From positions 32,953-96,952 of the forward strand of contig CALFZE010000057.1 in NCBI GenBank assembly GCA_937952285.1: a stretch of DNA of 64,000 bases. The letters are read 5' to 3'. Made by a program: the position numbers and the translations under genes. Below, in pieces: positions 49,420 to 57,518 of the stretch (within the stretch, counting starts at the first letter, position 1; the number at the start of each line of letters is the position of its first letter). Source of the stretch: UBA2428 sp002343545 (lineage in GTDB: Bacteria; Bdellovibrionota; UBA2428). The notes under the pieces are model-generated. The model did not search any database, had not been told where the DNA came from, and saw only the letters and a list, made by a program, of their open reading frames with translations.

Positions 49420-50607
49420 CTAGCGTTTCTCCGGGGCGGTCGAGGGGACGGGCGTGGGCTTCGTGGGCGGGACGTAGGCCTCGCGGATCGCGCGCGCGGC
49501 CTGGGCGGGTGCCGCCGAGCTCTTGGTGCCCCGGCCGATCGCGCCCCAGCGGAAAAGCGTTCGGGCGTCGACCCGGATCGGCGGGGCCACCGCCGCCACG
49601 GCGAAGCTCGTGCGGAGAACTTCCACGCTCGGGGCGGGCACCTTCGCGTTCACGGGCCGTCGGAAAGCTTCGTTCTGCCAGCGCGTTTGCACGGGCAAAC
49701 TCTGGAGATGGCGCGCGAGCGCGAGCAGGCGCCCGCGGTGCGGTCCCCGGAGCGAGTCGTTCGGGAAGACGAGCACGTGCGCGAGCCGGTAGGCGTGCAC
49801 GGGGCCGCTCTCGACGTTCGGAATCGCGGCCACGCCGAGTCCCTCGCCGAGACGATCGAAGGCATCGCGTAGCGCCCAGTCCCCGTTGATGGCGAAGGCG
49901 TAGCGCCCGGCGAGAAAGTCGTCCGTGGCGCAGGCGAAGCCGCACTTGGCTTCGACGATGCGGTCGCTTTCGAGCGAGGCGAAGAACGCGAGGGTCTTCT
50001 CGAGGATGGCCGTGTCGCCGGGATCGTCGTCGAAGGGGCGGCCGCCGAAGGCTCGCCAGAAGGGCGCGAAGAAATACGGCGTGCGGTGCCACCCGACGCC
50101 TTTCGGTCCGCCCTTGGGAAGCTTACGCACTTGCTCGCGTAAGGCGTCCCAACTCGCGGGCGCCGAAGCGATCCAGCGTCGATTGAAGAAGAGCAGAGGG
50201 TGATTGCCGTCGAGGAGCGGCAGGCCGTGGAGCTTGCCGCCGAGCGTGGCGCGTTCGAAGTGCTCCGCGGGGACCTCGGGTGATTTGAGGTCGGCGGGAA
50301 TCTCCGAGAGACGAAGTTCCGCGGCGAGGCTCAGACTGTCGGCGGGCACGATCGCCGCGGCCGGCGCGAGTCCGCGTTGGCTTTGCGTGACGAGCGCGGG
50401 GGCGAGTTCAACGCCGCTCTCGAGGCGGATCGCGGGGTCGACTTCGCGCACGACTTTCTCGAGAAAGCGGGCTTGGCTGCGATCTTGGGCGTGCCAAAGC
50501 ACGAGCGGAGCGGGTTTGGCCTCGGTTTCCCAAGCTCCCCCGCATCCTAACCATAAAGTCGCGCCCCACTTCGCGAGGCCCCAACGAGAGTATTTCAAGG
50601 CGACCAT
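49420..50607 (-). CDS. Extracellular solute-binding protein (MalE-like)
   Basis: A 395-residue periplasmic binding protein of the sugar ABC-transporter type. The N-terminal W-L-G-C-G resembles a degenerate lipobox. Lobe features include L-V-L-W-H, G-K-L-H-G-L-P-L-L, F-A-I-N-G-D-W-A and a C-terminal helix rich in Ala/Arg. No permease or ATPase genes are nearby; instead it is first in an operon with a LytS kinase and LytTR regulator. It may therefore present a ligand, perhaps a sugar, to the kinase. That role is inference. Confidence 0.75.
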   Translation of the reverse strand: MVALKYSRWGLAKWGATLWLGCGGAWETEAKPAPLVLWHAQDRSQARFLEKVVREVDPAIRLESGVELAPALVTQSQRGLAPAAAIVPADSLSLAAELRLSEIPADLKSPEVPAEHFERATLGGKLHGLPLLDGNHPLLFFNRRWIASAPASWDALREQVRKLPKGGPKGVGWHRTPYFFAPFWRAFGGRPFDDDPGDTAILEKTLAFFASLESDRIVEAKCGFACATDDFLAGRYAFAINGDWALRDAFDRLGEGLGVAAIPNVESGPVHAYRLAHVLVFPNDSLRGPHRGRLLALARHLQSLPVQTRWQNEAFRRPVNAKVPAPSVEVLRTSFAVAAVAPPIRVDARTLFRWGAIGRGTKSSAAPAQAARAIREAYVPPTKPTPVPSTAPEKR

Positions 50608-50711
50608 TCTAGTGGAGCGCGGCCAAATGTCCGACCGCCTGGTGGGAAGAATAGACCGTTTGGTGCGGACCTTCTTTTGGGGGAGGTCTTGTTTGTGGGA
50701 TGCTGTGCGTT

Positions 50712-51521
50712 ATGGAAAAGCTGCAAGCTATGATTTTCACGGTCTTTCTCGTCGCTGCGACCTCGGCCGTGGCTCAGCCCACCGAGGAAAACGGCGGCAA
50801 TACGGATGTTCAGGTTCTCCAGGCTTGGTACGGTCAGGCGATCAATAGCCACACGGGTTTCGGGTCCGATCGCCGTCCGATCTTGCGCGTGGATTTCGCG
50901 ACCTGCTCGACCCTTTCCTCGGAAACTCCGGAGCAAGGGGCCTATGCCTACGCCAAGCGGGACTGCCGCAAGGCTTTGAAGGAAGCGGCTCGGCTGGACG
51001 GAGTGTCTTCGCAGCTGAGCCCCGTCATCGGGTCCTACGTCGAGGACACCTATTGGTCCCGTAGTCGTCCTTCGCCGACGGGCGCGCAGATCTCTTCGCG
51101 CTTCTTTGGCTGCGCGACGGTTGAGCTGCGTACGGTCACGCCCGTCTCGATCGTGCAGGGGTCGACCTTCGAGGGGCTCGGCGTTTATCTGAACGGCGTC
51201 GAGACCTTCGTACCGAAGCTCGAGCTGCACGAAGTCGGCCGTGCGACGCTCAAAGACGGTCGTCCCGCGATCGTCCACCGTTTCGTGGGCGTGGACTTGT
51301 GCAAGGTCTCCGGCGCGAGCAAGTACTCCGCGCAGGTCACCTCGTTCAACGCCTACGCCCTCTACGCGGGTGGTCGTTACAAGCGTTGGGAACTCGCCGA
51401 GCGTAACCACGAGATCGGCTACGCCAACGGCAATACGACCTCGAACGGCTCGGGTTGGGGCAACCGGGTCAAGATCATCCCGTCGAGCTTCGATCGCCAG
51501 GACGAGATCCTGCGCAAGTAG
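50712..51521 (+). CDS. Secreted protein of unknown function
   Basis: A 269-residue exported protein with signal peptide ending near A-V-A|Q-P. The mature part has five Cys and is Tyr/Ser-rich with beta-like alternation. No family is recognised. The ATG at 50712 gives a compact signal peptide; starts at 50700 and 50730 are possible. It diverges from the solute-binding-protein gene and lies 46 bp before the beta-glucosidase, so it could be coexpressed with it. Confidence 0.6.
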   Translation: MEKLQAMIFTVFLVAATSAVAQPTEENGGNTDVQVLQAWYGQAINSHTGFGSDRRPILRVDFATCSTLSSETPEQGAYAYAKRDCRKALKEAARLDGVSSQLSPVIGSYVEDTYWSRSRPSPTGAQISSRFFGCATVELRTVTPVSIVQGSTFEGLGVYLNGVETFVPKLELHEVGRATLKDGRPAIVHRFVGVDLCKVSGASKYSAQVTSFNAYALYAGGRYKRWELAERNHEIGYANGNTTSNGSGWGNRVKIIPSSFDRQDEILRK

Positions 51522-51567
51522 GCGCGACGTGACTACCCGAAGTCCGGCGACGCGCTAGAATGGCGTC

Positions 51568-53007
51568 ATGACGAACGCGTCGCCGACTTACGTTTTTCCG
51601 AAGGGTTTCGTGTGGGGATCGGCCACGGCCGCGATCCAGGTCGAGGGGGCCGCGAGTCTTTACGGCAAAGGTCCCTCGAATTGGGATGTGTTTTGCCGCG
51701 AACACCCCGAGAAGATCTTTGACCGCGGGAGCCCCGAAGTCGCCTGCGACCACTACCACCGCTACAAAGAAGACGTCCGGCTCATGAAGGAGACCGGGCA
51801 CACGGGCTACCGCCTGTCGATCGCGTGGACCCGCATCTTCCCCGAAGGCTACGGCCGGACGAATCCCGAGGGCATCGCCTTCTACCGTGCGCTCTTCGAC
51901 GAGTTGCTGGCAAGCGGTATCGAGCCGAACGTGACGCTCTACCACTGGGACTTGCCACAAACGCTCGCGGAGCGGGGCGGGTGGGAGAACAAGGAAACGA
52001 TCGAGCACTTCGTGCATTACGCGCGCACTTGCTTTGAGCTCTTCGGCTCGCGCGTGCGCCTGTGGTCGACGCTCAACGAACCGGCCTGGACGACGCTGCA
52101 GGGCTACGTGACGGGCTTGCACCCGCCCAACCAAACGAGCCACCGCGCGGCGATCCAGGTCTCGCATAACTTCAACGTCGCGCACGCGCGCGTCGTGAAA
52201 GATTTCCAGGCGATGAAGCGCGCGGGGGCCTTCGCCGCCGGGGCCGAGGCGCAGATCGGCCTCGTGCTCAATATGTCGACCGTCTATCCCGCCACCAAGG
52301 ACCCGCTCGACGTGCGGGCCGCGCGCCTGGCCGACGGCGTGCTGAACCGTTGGTTCATCGATCCCGCGCTCAAGGGCGTCTACCCCGAGGATATCTGGGA
52401 GCTCTACCGGAGTTGCGGGATCTTGCCCGTGCATACCGAGTCCGAGCTCGCGCTCTTCCGCGAAAACACGGTCGATTACATCGGCGTGAATTACTACTAT
52501 CCGCACTACGCCTCGAGCGACGCGCCCGAGAGCGCCTATCACCTGAATACCTCGGGCAAGGCGAACGAGGACTGCGTGTTTGCCATCAAGGATCTCTTTC
52601 GCTTCGTGAAGAACCCGAGCGGCAAGTACACGGACTGGGGGTGGGAGATCTTCCCCGAGGGTCTCTACGAGTTGCTCTGGCGCGCCCAGGAATACCGGCC
52701 GGGGATTCCGGTCTACATCACGGAGAACGGCGTCGGCATGAACGAGAAACTCGACGATCAAGGCACCGTGAACGACGAAGCCCGCATCGAGTTCGTGCGC
52801 GAGCACCTGAAGGTCGCGCATCGCGCGATCTCGAACGGCGTGAACGTGAAGGGCTATTACATGTGGGCGCTCATGGACAACTTCTCGTGGGTGAACGGCT
52901 TCAAGAAACGATACGGGTTCTTGTTCGTCGATCGCGCCACGCAGGCGCGATCGATCAAGGCGAGCGGCCGGTGGTACCGCGAGGTCTCGGCCCGCAATGG
53001 CTTTTAG
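51568..53007 (+). CDS. GH1 beta-glucosidase
   Basis: A 479-residue cytosolic family 1 glycoside hydrolase. The acid/base Glu is E171 in T-L-N-E-P and the nucleophile E386 in I-T-E-N-G. The N-terminal F-V-W-G-S-A-T-A-A-I-Q-V-E-G and Y-R-L-S-I-A-W-T-R-I are family constants, and the end has the W-A-L-M-D-N-F-S-W aglycone-site motif. No phospho-sugar-binding motif is obvious, so a plain or phospho-beta-glucosidase are both possible. It would release glucose from beta-glucosides. Its stop shares TTAG with the convergent DJ-1 gene. Confidence 0.93.
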   Translation: MTNASPTYVFPKGFVWGSATAAIQVEGAASLYGKGPSNWDVFCREHPEKIFDRGSPEVACDHYHRYKEDVRLMKETGHTGYRLSIAWTRIFPEGYGRTNPEGIAFYRALFDELLASGIEPNVTLYHWDLPQTLAERGGWENKETIEHFVHYARTCFELFGSRVRLWSTLNEPAWTTLQGYVTGLHPPNQTSHRAAIQVSHNFNVAHARVVKDFQAMKRAGAFAAGAEAQIGLVLNMSTVYPATKDPLDVRAARLADGVLNRWFIDPALKGVYPEDIWELYRSCGILPVHTESELALFRENTVDYIGVNYYYPHYASSDAPESAYHLNTSGKANEDCVFAIKDLFRFVKNPSGKYTDWGWEIFPEGLYELLWRAQEYRPGIPVYITENGVGMNEKLDDQGTVNDEARIEFVREHLKVAHRAISNGVNVKGYYMWALMDNFSWVNGFKKRYGFLFVDRATQARSIKASGRWYREVSARNGF

Positions 53008-53693
53008 CGACGGGTCGCGAGCGTCTCGCGCACGGCGCGGGTGAACTCGACGAGGTCACCCGGGCTACGGCTCATGATGAGATTCCCGCTGCGGACGACG
53101 GGTTGGTCGAGGTAACGGCCGCCCGCGTTCTCGAGGTCCGCGCGTACCGAGGGCGTGCCCGTGACGTCGCGTCCCTTGGCGAGGCCCGAATCGATGAGGA
53201 CTTGGGCCCCCGAGCAGATGATCGCGATGGTTTTGCGCAAGCGATGGAAGGCGAGCAAGGTCTCCAGCGCCTTGGCGTCTTTGCGAAGCACTTGGGTGGA
53301 CCAGGCGCCGCCCGGTACGAGCAGGAGGTCGTAGTCGGACGGCCGTAGGCGCTCCAAAGCACCGCGCACGGGCGCCCATTTTGTCGGCTTCACGAAGTCC
53401 ACGAGAAGCACGCGCGATCCGACCCAGCTCGGGGCGTAGACGTCGACGCGGGCGCCGCGCGCTTCGAGGTCGCGCAGCGGGAACTCGAGCTCGATGTCTT
53501 GGACGCCGTGCGAGGCCAGGACCGCGATGCGGTAGCCCCGGAGCTCGCGGGAGTCGGCGACCTCGTCGGGTTTGACGTCGTAGGCCATGCCGGCCGGCAC
53601 CTCGTTCGGGAGGACGGGGCGTAGCGGGGTCGTGGCCCCGGCCGCGGCGGGCAGGCTGGAAAGACCGAGGAGAAGAAGGGATTTCGTTTTCAT
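53004..53693 (-). CDS. Exported DJ-1/PfpI family protein
   Basis: A 229-residue DJ-1/PfpI (type 1 glutamine amidotransferase-like) protein. The nucleophile-elbow Cys is C160 in I-I-C-S-G-A-Q, with D-L-L-L-V-P-G-G upstream. Unusually it has a signal peptide (about 1-20, A-G-A|T-T), so it acts in the periplasm, while most relatives are cytosolic. Candidate activities are protease, glyoxalase-like or chaperone. It is divergent from a LysR regulator that may control it. Confidence 0.85.
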   Translation of the reverse strand: MKTKSLLLLGLSSLPAAAGATTPLRPVLPNEVPAGMAYDVKPDEVADSRELRGYRIAVLASHGVQDIELEFPLRDLEARGARVDVYAPSWVGSRVLLVDFVKPTKWAPVRGALERLRPSDYDLLLVPGGAWSTQVLRKDAKALETLLAFHRLRKTIAIICSGAQVLIDSGLAKGRDVTGTPSVRADLENAGGRYLDQPVVRSGNLIMSRSPGDLVEFTRAVRETLATRR

Positions 53694-53796
53694 GGGGCTC
53701 CTTAGCGTTTGGGTTGCGTTGGGGACCGCCCCATAAAGCCAAAATCGGGTGTAAAGCTCAAATTATGGATTTTTTTAGATCTGATAAACTGAGGTT

Positions 53797-54717
53797 ATGA
53801 TTCATCCCGACTGGGTGCGGACTTTCGAGACGCTCGCGCAGCTCAAGAACTTCACGGCGACGGCCCGTCGCCTGGGCATGACCCAGCCCGGAGTTTCGCA
53901 GCACCTCAAGAAGCTCGAGCTCGAGTTGGGGGTGCCGCTCGTGGGTCGAGCGCGCGGCGCCTTCCAGCTCTTGCCCTCGGGCGAGCGTTTGCTCGAGTAC
54001 CTTCGGGACCTTTCGGCCGGAGAAAAGAAGCTTCGCGAAGGTTTGCGCGAGGATCGTCCGGAGCGTGGCACCTGCCGAATTGCGGCGCCGGGGAGTCTGG
54101 GCCTGCTCGTCTACGATACCTTGCTCGAAGTCGGGCGCGAGTGTCCGGAATTGCGGCTGGATCTGACCGTCGCGCCGAGTCTGTCGGCCGAACGGCATCT
54201 CGAGCAAGGCGAAGTGGACTTGGCCTACCTCAATCATATGCCCCGCTCGGAACACCTTGAGGTGACCAAGCTCGCGGAAGAAAGGCTCGTGCTCGTGGTG
54301 CCCCGGTCGCGCGTCCGCCGGCGCGGACCGCTCGAGTGGAGCGCGCTCGCGGCCTGGGGGCTGGTGCGGCACCCCGACGGGACTCGGCTCGCCGAACGGC
54401 TGCTGTCGGCGAATTTTCCGCGGGATTTTCGGGGCGCGGATCGTTTGCCTTCGCGCACCTCGATCAATCAGATCAACCGTATTCTCGAAGCCGTCGCGGC
54501 GGGACTCGGTTTTACCGTCATCCAGGAATTGGCTTATTTACGCAGCCCCTTCCGAGAAAAAGTCGAGCTCGTGGAGATGCGGGTTCCGGTGACCGACCCC
54601 ATCGTCTTGGCTCGGGCCCGGCATCGGGAATTGCCGAGTCGCTTTGCGTTCGTGCAGGGGCGGATCTCGGAGGCGCTCGGTGCTTCCCTCGGGCGTCGTC
54701 GTTCCCGCCGCGGCTAG
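53797..54717 (+). CDS. LysR-family transcriptional regulator
   Basis: A 306-residue LysR regulator. The winged HTH occupies about residues 1-65 (F-T-A-T-A-R-R-L-G-M-T-Q-P-G-V-S-Q-H-L-K-K-L-E), followed by a substrate-binding domain to about 295. It diverges from the exported DJ-1 gene across 103 bp of AT-richer DNA, the classic arrangement for a LysR target, so DJ-1 is its likely regulated gene. Inducer unknown. Its TAG overlaps the convergent histone-fold gene's stop (CTAG). Confidence 0.9.
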   Translation: MIHPDWVRTFETLAQLKNFTATARRLGMTQPGVSQHLKKLELELGVPLVGRARGAFQLLPSGERLLEYLRDLSAGEKKLREGLREDRPERGTCRIAAPGSLGLLVYDTLLEVGRECPELRLDLTVAPSLSAERHLEQGEVDLAYLNHMPRSEHLEVTKLAEERLVLVVPRSRVRRRGPLEWSALAAWGLVRHPDGTRLAERLLSANFPRDFRGADRLPSRTSINQINRILEAVAAGLGFTVIQELAYLRSPFREKVELVEMRVPVTDPIVLARARHRELPSRFAFVQGRISEALGASLGRRRSRRG

Positions 54718-55265
54718 AAGTCGCGGGACATGACGGTCTTGCGGCCGTCGGCGTGGGCCCGGCGGATGGCTTCGTCGCAGAGGACGCGAAGCTTGGCCGA
54801 GAGAGTCTCGAGGACCTCGGCCGAGGTGTTCATATCGGAGCGTTCGCGGATGTAGCCTTTGAGCTTGGACGCGACGACGAGGATCTCGTGCGCGTGTTCC
54901 GTCGGGGGGCTCAGCGCGAGGCCGCCGCCCGCCGCCGAACTCGTCGAAGCGGACGGGGTCGAAGCCATCGAGGACGGCGAAGCCGGCACGGTCGCGGCGG
55001 GGCGCACGATCGTGGCGGGCTTCACGCCGTCGCCCGATTTCTCCCACTCTTCGCGCGAGGGCGAGGTTTCTTCGACGGCCCACGCGCTCTTGTGCCGGTA
55101 GACCGGCACGTGGGCCGACCAACACGAGACGGTGCAGAACACGAGCGCGATGCGCGATTGGTTGCACGTCGAGACGTTGCACTTCTGGTAAGCCTGCCGA
55201 AACCCGATGGGCTGTTTGCACGTGCTGCACTTGCGCCAAAACGTCGCGACTTCCATCCCCCCCAT
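54714..55265 (-). CDS. Zinc-finger protein with C-terminal histone-fold-like domain
   Basis: A 183-residue protein in three parts. Residues 13-48 hold C13-x2-C16, C29-x4-C34 and C44-x3-C48 plus a nearby His, suggesting two metal sites. Residues ~80-125 are a Pro/Ala/Ser linker. The C-terminal ~55 residues (S-K-L-K-G-Y-I-R...A-G/D-G-R-K-T-V...R-D) resemble a histone fold, with the archaeal-type G-R-K-T-V and R-D positions. That match is by eye. It may be a chromatin-like or nucleic-acid-binding protein. ATG 55265 is 8 bp from a palindromic element; ATG 55256 is an alternative. Confidence 0.65.
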   Translation of the reverse strand: MGGMEVATFWRKCSTCKQPIGFRQAYQKCNVSTCNQSRIALVFCTVSCWSAHVPVYRHKSAWAVEETSPSREEWEKSGDGVKPATIVRPAATVPASPSSMASTPSASTSSAAGGGLALSPPTEHAHEILVVASKLKGYIRERSDMNTSAEVLETLSAKLRVLCDEAIRRAHADGRKTVMSRDF

Positions 55266-55272
55266 TGTGGGG

Positions 55273-55374
55273 GCGTCAGGCACCTTTTGGTAGCGCACTT
55301 GCGTCATGGCATTTTTCGCGCGGAGAGCAAGCCGGGGACTTAACGCAAGTGCGCTACCAAAAGGTGCCTGACGC
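55273..55374. repeat. Palindromic element, family A copy 2
   Basis: Inverted arms of about 32 nt (55273-55304 and 55343-55374), beginning GCGTCAGGCACCTTTTGGTA, match the element at 18282 except at positions where both arms changed together. It fills most of the divergent gap between the histone-fold gene and the gene at 55412. Confidence 0.85.
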
Positions 55375-55411
55375 CTTTCAAGGCTTTCGGGGGGCCTTTA
55401 GAATTCGGGGG

Positions 55412-55891
55412 ATGGGATTCATCTTTTGGAACCTCGACGAGCTGAAGGCGCGGCTTCGCGGGGGGACGCTCAGCGAAGCGCATTCGCTCGTCTACTGGAT
55501 CCTGAGCATCGGATTTCTTCTGCTCGATCCGCTCGCGGCGCGCTCCGTCGAGACGAGCGTCTGGGACTGGGTGCTCGCGGGCGTGGGTCTCGCGTCCGTC
55601 GGCGTCGGCGGTTGGCGGGCCTACCGCTGGAACGGCGGCGCGGAGGGCAAAGACTTCCTCAAACGTCTCGTCGCCATCGCCTGGGTCGTGGGCTTCCGCA
55701 TCCAGCTGCGCGCGCTGCTGCTGCTCGCCCTCGCGGGCCCGATCGTGGGGCTCGCGCTCTTCCATTCTCCGACGACCTCCTGGCCGGAGGTCGTCGTGTT
55801 CGGCGGCATCGAGATCTTCGTGTGGTTCCGCGTCGTGCGGGAGTTCCGCGATATGGCGGCCGCGCCCGCCGAAGCCGCGAAGGCGGTCTAG
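55412..55891 (+). CDS. Small membrane protein of unknown function
   Basis: A 159-residue inner-membrane protein with about four hydrophobic segments (W-I-L-S-I-G-F-L-L-L, W-V-L-A-G-V-G-L, L-L-L-L-A-L-A-G and a C-terminal one). It opens with a short cytosolic amphipathic stretch. No family is recognised. ATG 55412 has GGGGGAT upstream. Its TAG overlaps the stop of the convergent prepilin/S74 gene (CTAG), so the two transcripts meet. Confidence 0.6.
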   Translation: MGFIFWNLDELKARLRGGTLSEAHSLVYWILSIGFLLLDPLAARSVETSVWDWVLAGVGLASVGVGGWRAYRWNGGAEGKDFLKRLVAIAWVVGFRIQLRALLLLALAGPIVGLALFHSPTTSWPEVVVFGGIEIFVWFRVVREFRDMAAAPAEAAKAV

Positions 55892-56844
55892 CGTCGTTCG
55901 AGCGCCGAGAGGCGTCGCTCGAGGTCGCGGATCTCGTTTTCGCGCTCGTGCTGGTCTTCGCGGGCCGCTTTGATGCCCTCGACGAGCAAGGGGGCGACGC
56001 CGTCGTAGCGCAGCAGGCGCAGCCCGGCGTCGTTGCTTTGCACGATCTCGGGAGACTTCGCTTCGACTTCCTGCGCGAGGAGGCCCAGATGGGGCCGTCC
56101 GTTCATTCGGTAGCGGTATCCTTGCAGATCCGCGAGGCGCGGGCCCGCCGAGTCCAGCGTGCGGATGTCGGACTTCGCTCGCTCGTCCGAAAGCGAGAGG
56201 TACTCCTGCGCCTTCAGCGATCCACCCGTCGAAGCGAGCGTCTGGACCGTGAGGAATCCGAAGACCCGGAAGTCGCCGTTCTTGACCTCGGCCGGCGCGC
56301 CGACCCCGTGGTCCTGGCGGACGTAAGAATTGCGGAGAACCTGGTCGCCGTCCATGAAGCAGGTGTAAAAGGCCCCGCCGCGTTTTTCGACTCGGATGGG
56401 GATCGTGCGCGTGATCGCGGGCGCGTTGCCCGCCAGAAAGCCTCGCCCTTCGTAGCTCAGGCTGAGATCGAAGCGGTCTTCGGTGGCCGAGACGGCGACG
56501 AAGTTCCGCACGGCCATCGACGAAAGGCGGACCCGATCGTTGCGGTAGTTCGTGTTCGTGCGGTAAAGCACGCCCCGGTCGGCGTGGTTGATCTGCGTCA
56601 CGGAGGGGTTCGCCGAAAGCGGCAGCGCCGAGAAGGTCAGGTTGCAAGTGCTCGGGATCCAGAGCGCCCGACGGATGTCGAGGTGCAGGAAGTTCACCTC
56701 GTTGAAGACCTCGAGGCTGCGCACGTTATTCTGGTAAGTCTGCATGAACTTGGAAAGCTGGGTGAAGGCGACGCCGAGAAGCCCGATGGCCACGACGGCT
56801 TCCGTGACGCCGAAGCCCTGGAGCCATCTTTTGCCGTTTTTCAT
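55888..56844 (-). CDS. Type IV prepilin-like protein with C-terminal S74 chaperone domain
   Basis: A 318-residue protein. The N-terminus M-K-N-G-K-R-W-L-Q-G|F-G-V-T-E is a prepilin leader (cleavage after G10, Glu at mature position 5) followed by the hydrophobic pilin helix. The middle (about 45-210) is Asn/Ser-rich and beta-like. The last ~100 residues match the S74/endosialidase intramolecular chaperone: L-S-D-E-R with predicted self-cleavage at S219-D220, then L-G-L-L-A-Q-E-V-E, and a C-terminal coiled coil (about 292-318). Last gene of the radical SAM operon, ATGA-overlapping 56841-57518. Probably a surface fibre subunit. Confidence 0.72.
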   Translation of the reverse strand: MKNGKRWLQGFGVTEAVVAIGLLGVAFTQLSKFMQTYQNNVRSLEVFNEVNFLHLDIRRALWIPSTCNLTFSALPLSANPSVTQINHADRGVLYRTNTNYRNDRVRLSSMAVRNFVAVSATEDRFDLSLSYEGRGFLAGNAPAITRTIPIRVEKRGGAFYTCFMDGDQVLRNSYVRQDHGVGAPAEVKNGDFRVFGFLTVQTLASTGGSLKAQEYLSLSDERAKSDIRTLDSAGPRLADLQGYRYRMNGRPHLGLLAQEVEAKSPEIVQSNDAGLRLLRYDGVAPLLVEGIKAAREDQHERENEIRDLERRLSALERR

Positions 56845-57518
56845 CCCAGATCCCCCGTGAAGCGTAGTTCGATCCCCGCGGGGCCGAGCGCGCCGCCCCT
56901 ACAGGATAAACAGGAATCCTCGGGTCGCCAAGCCGGCACCCCCGTCAGGAGGCCCAGGCGGCGGCGCGCGATGCGGAGCGCGTCGGGACAGTCAAAGCGG
57001 CACGGGAAGAAACTCAGGATGCGTTGGGAAAGCACGGGGCTCATGATCCGCTCGAAGCGGGAGAGCCCGCGCGCCCGCGCGTTGCGGATCGCGGCGCTCA
57101 GATAGGGGTGGCTCGTGACGAGCGTGTCGTCGCGCCCCGCGGCCAGGGCGCGGTGGGTTTCCACGAAGGCGGCGCGGCAGCACGCCGGATAACCGAGTCG
57201 GCTTCCGATCTCGTCGTGTCGGTCCTTCGCCTCGAAGGCCGCGATGAGGCCTTGAACCGCTTCCGCGTCACCCGCCACGAAAACCTCGAAGTCGTCGTCG
57301 TGGCGTCGCCGCTCGTCGTGGCCGCCGAAGATATCGCGTCCCGATTCCGGCGTGTTTCGGAGTCCCCAGGCCACCCCCGCCGCGTCTAGGCGCTCGAGCA
57401 ACGGAACGAGGTGGGGATCGCGCACGGAGAGCCGGGCGGCGCCGCGCCAACCTTCGCGGAACTCGAGAAAGTCGAGACCGTCGGGGCGCGAGAGACCGGG
57501 CACAGGAAGCGGGCTCAC
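56841..57518 (-). CDS. Conserved protein with GYPxCC motif in the radical SAM operon
   Basis: A 225-residue cytosolic protein. L-G-Y-P-A-C-C-R-A-A-F near the middle and F-P-C-R-F-D-C-P-D-A-L further on recall archaeal DUF483-type proteins; the last 20 residues hold another C-L-S-C pair. The paired Cys could bind metal or an Fe-S cluster. GTG 57518 overlaps the upstream stop by 4 nt; the long frame upstream is a shadow. Its stop overlaps the prepilin/S74 start. Role in the pathway is unknown. Confidence 0.65.
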   Translation of the reverse strand: MSPLPVPGLSRPDGLDFLEFREGWRGAARLSVRDPHLVPLLERLDAAGVAWGLRNTPESGRDIFGGHDERRRHDDDFEVFVAGDAEAVQGLIAAFEAKDRHDEIGSRLGYPACCRAAFVETHRALAAGRDDTLVTSHPYLSAAIRNARARGLSRFERIMSPVLSQRILSFFPCRFDCPDALRIARRRLGLLTGVPAWRPEDSCLSCRGGALGPAGIELRFTGDLG

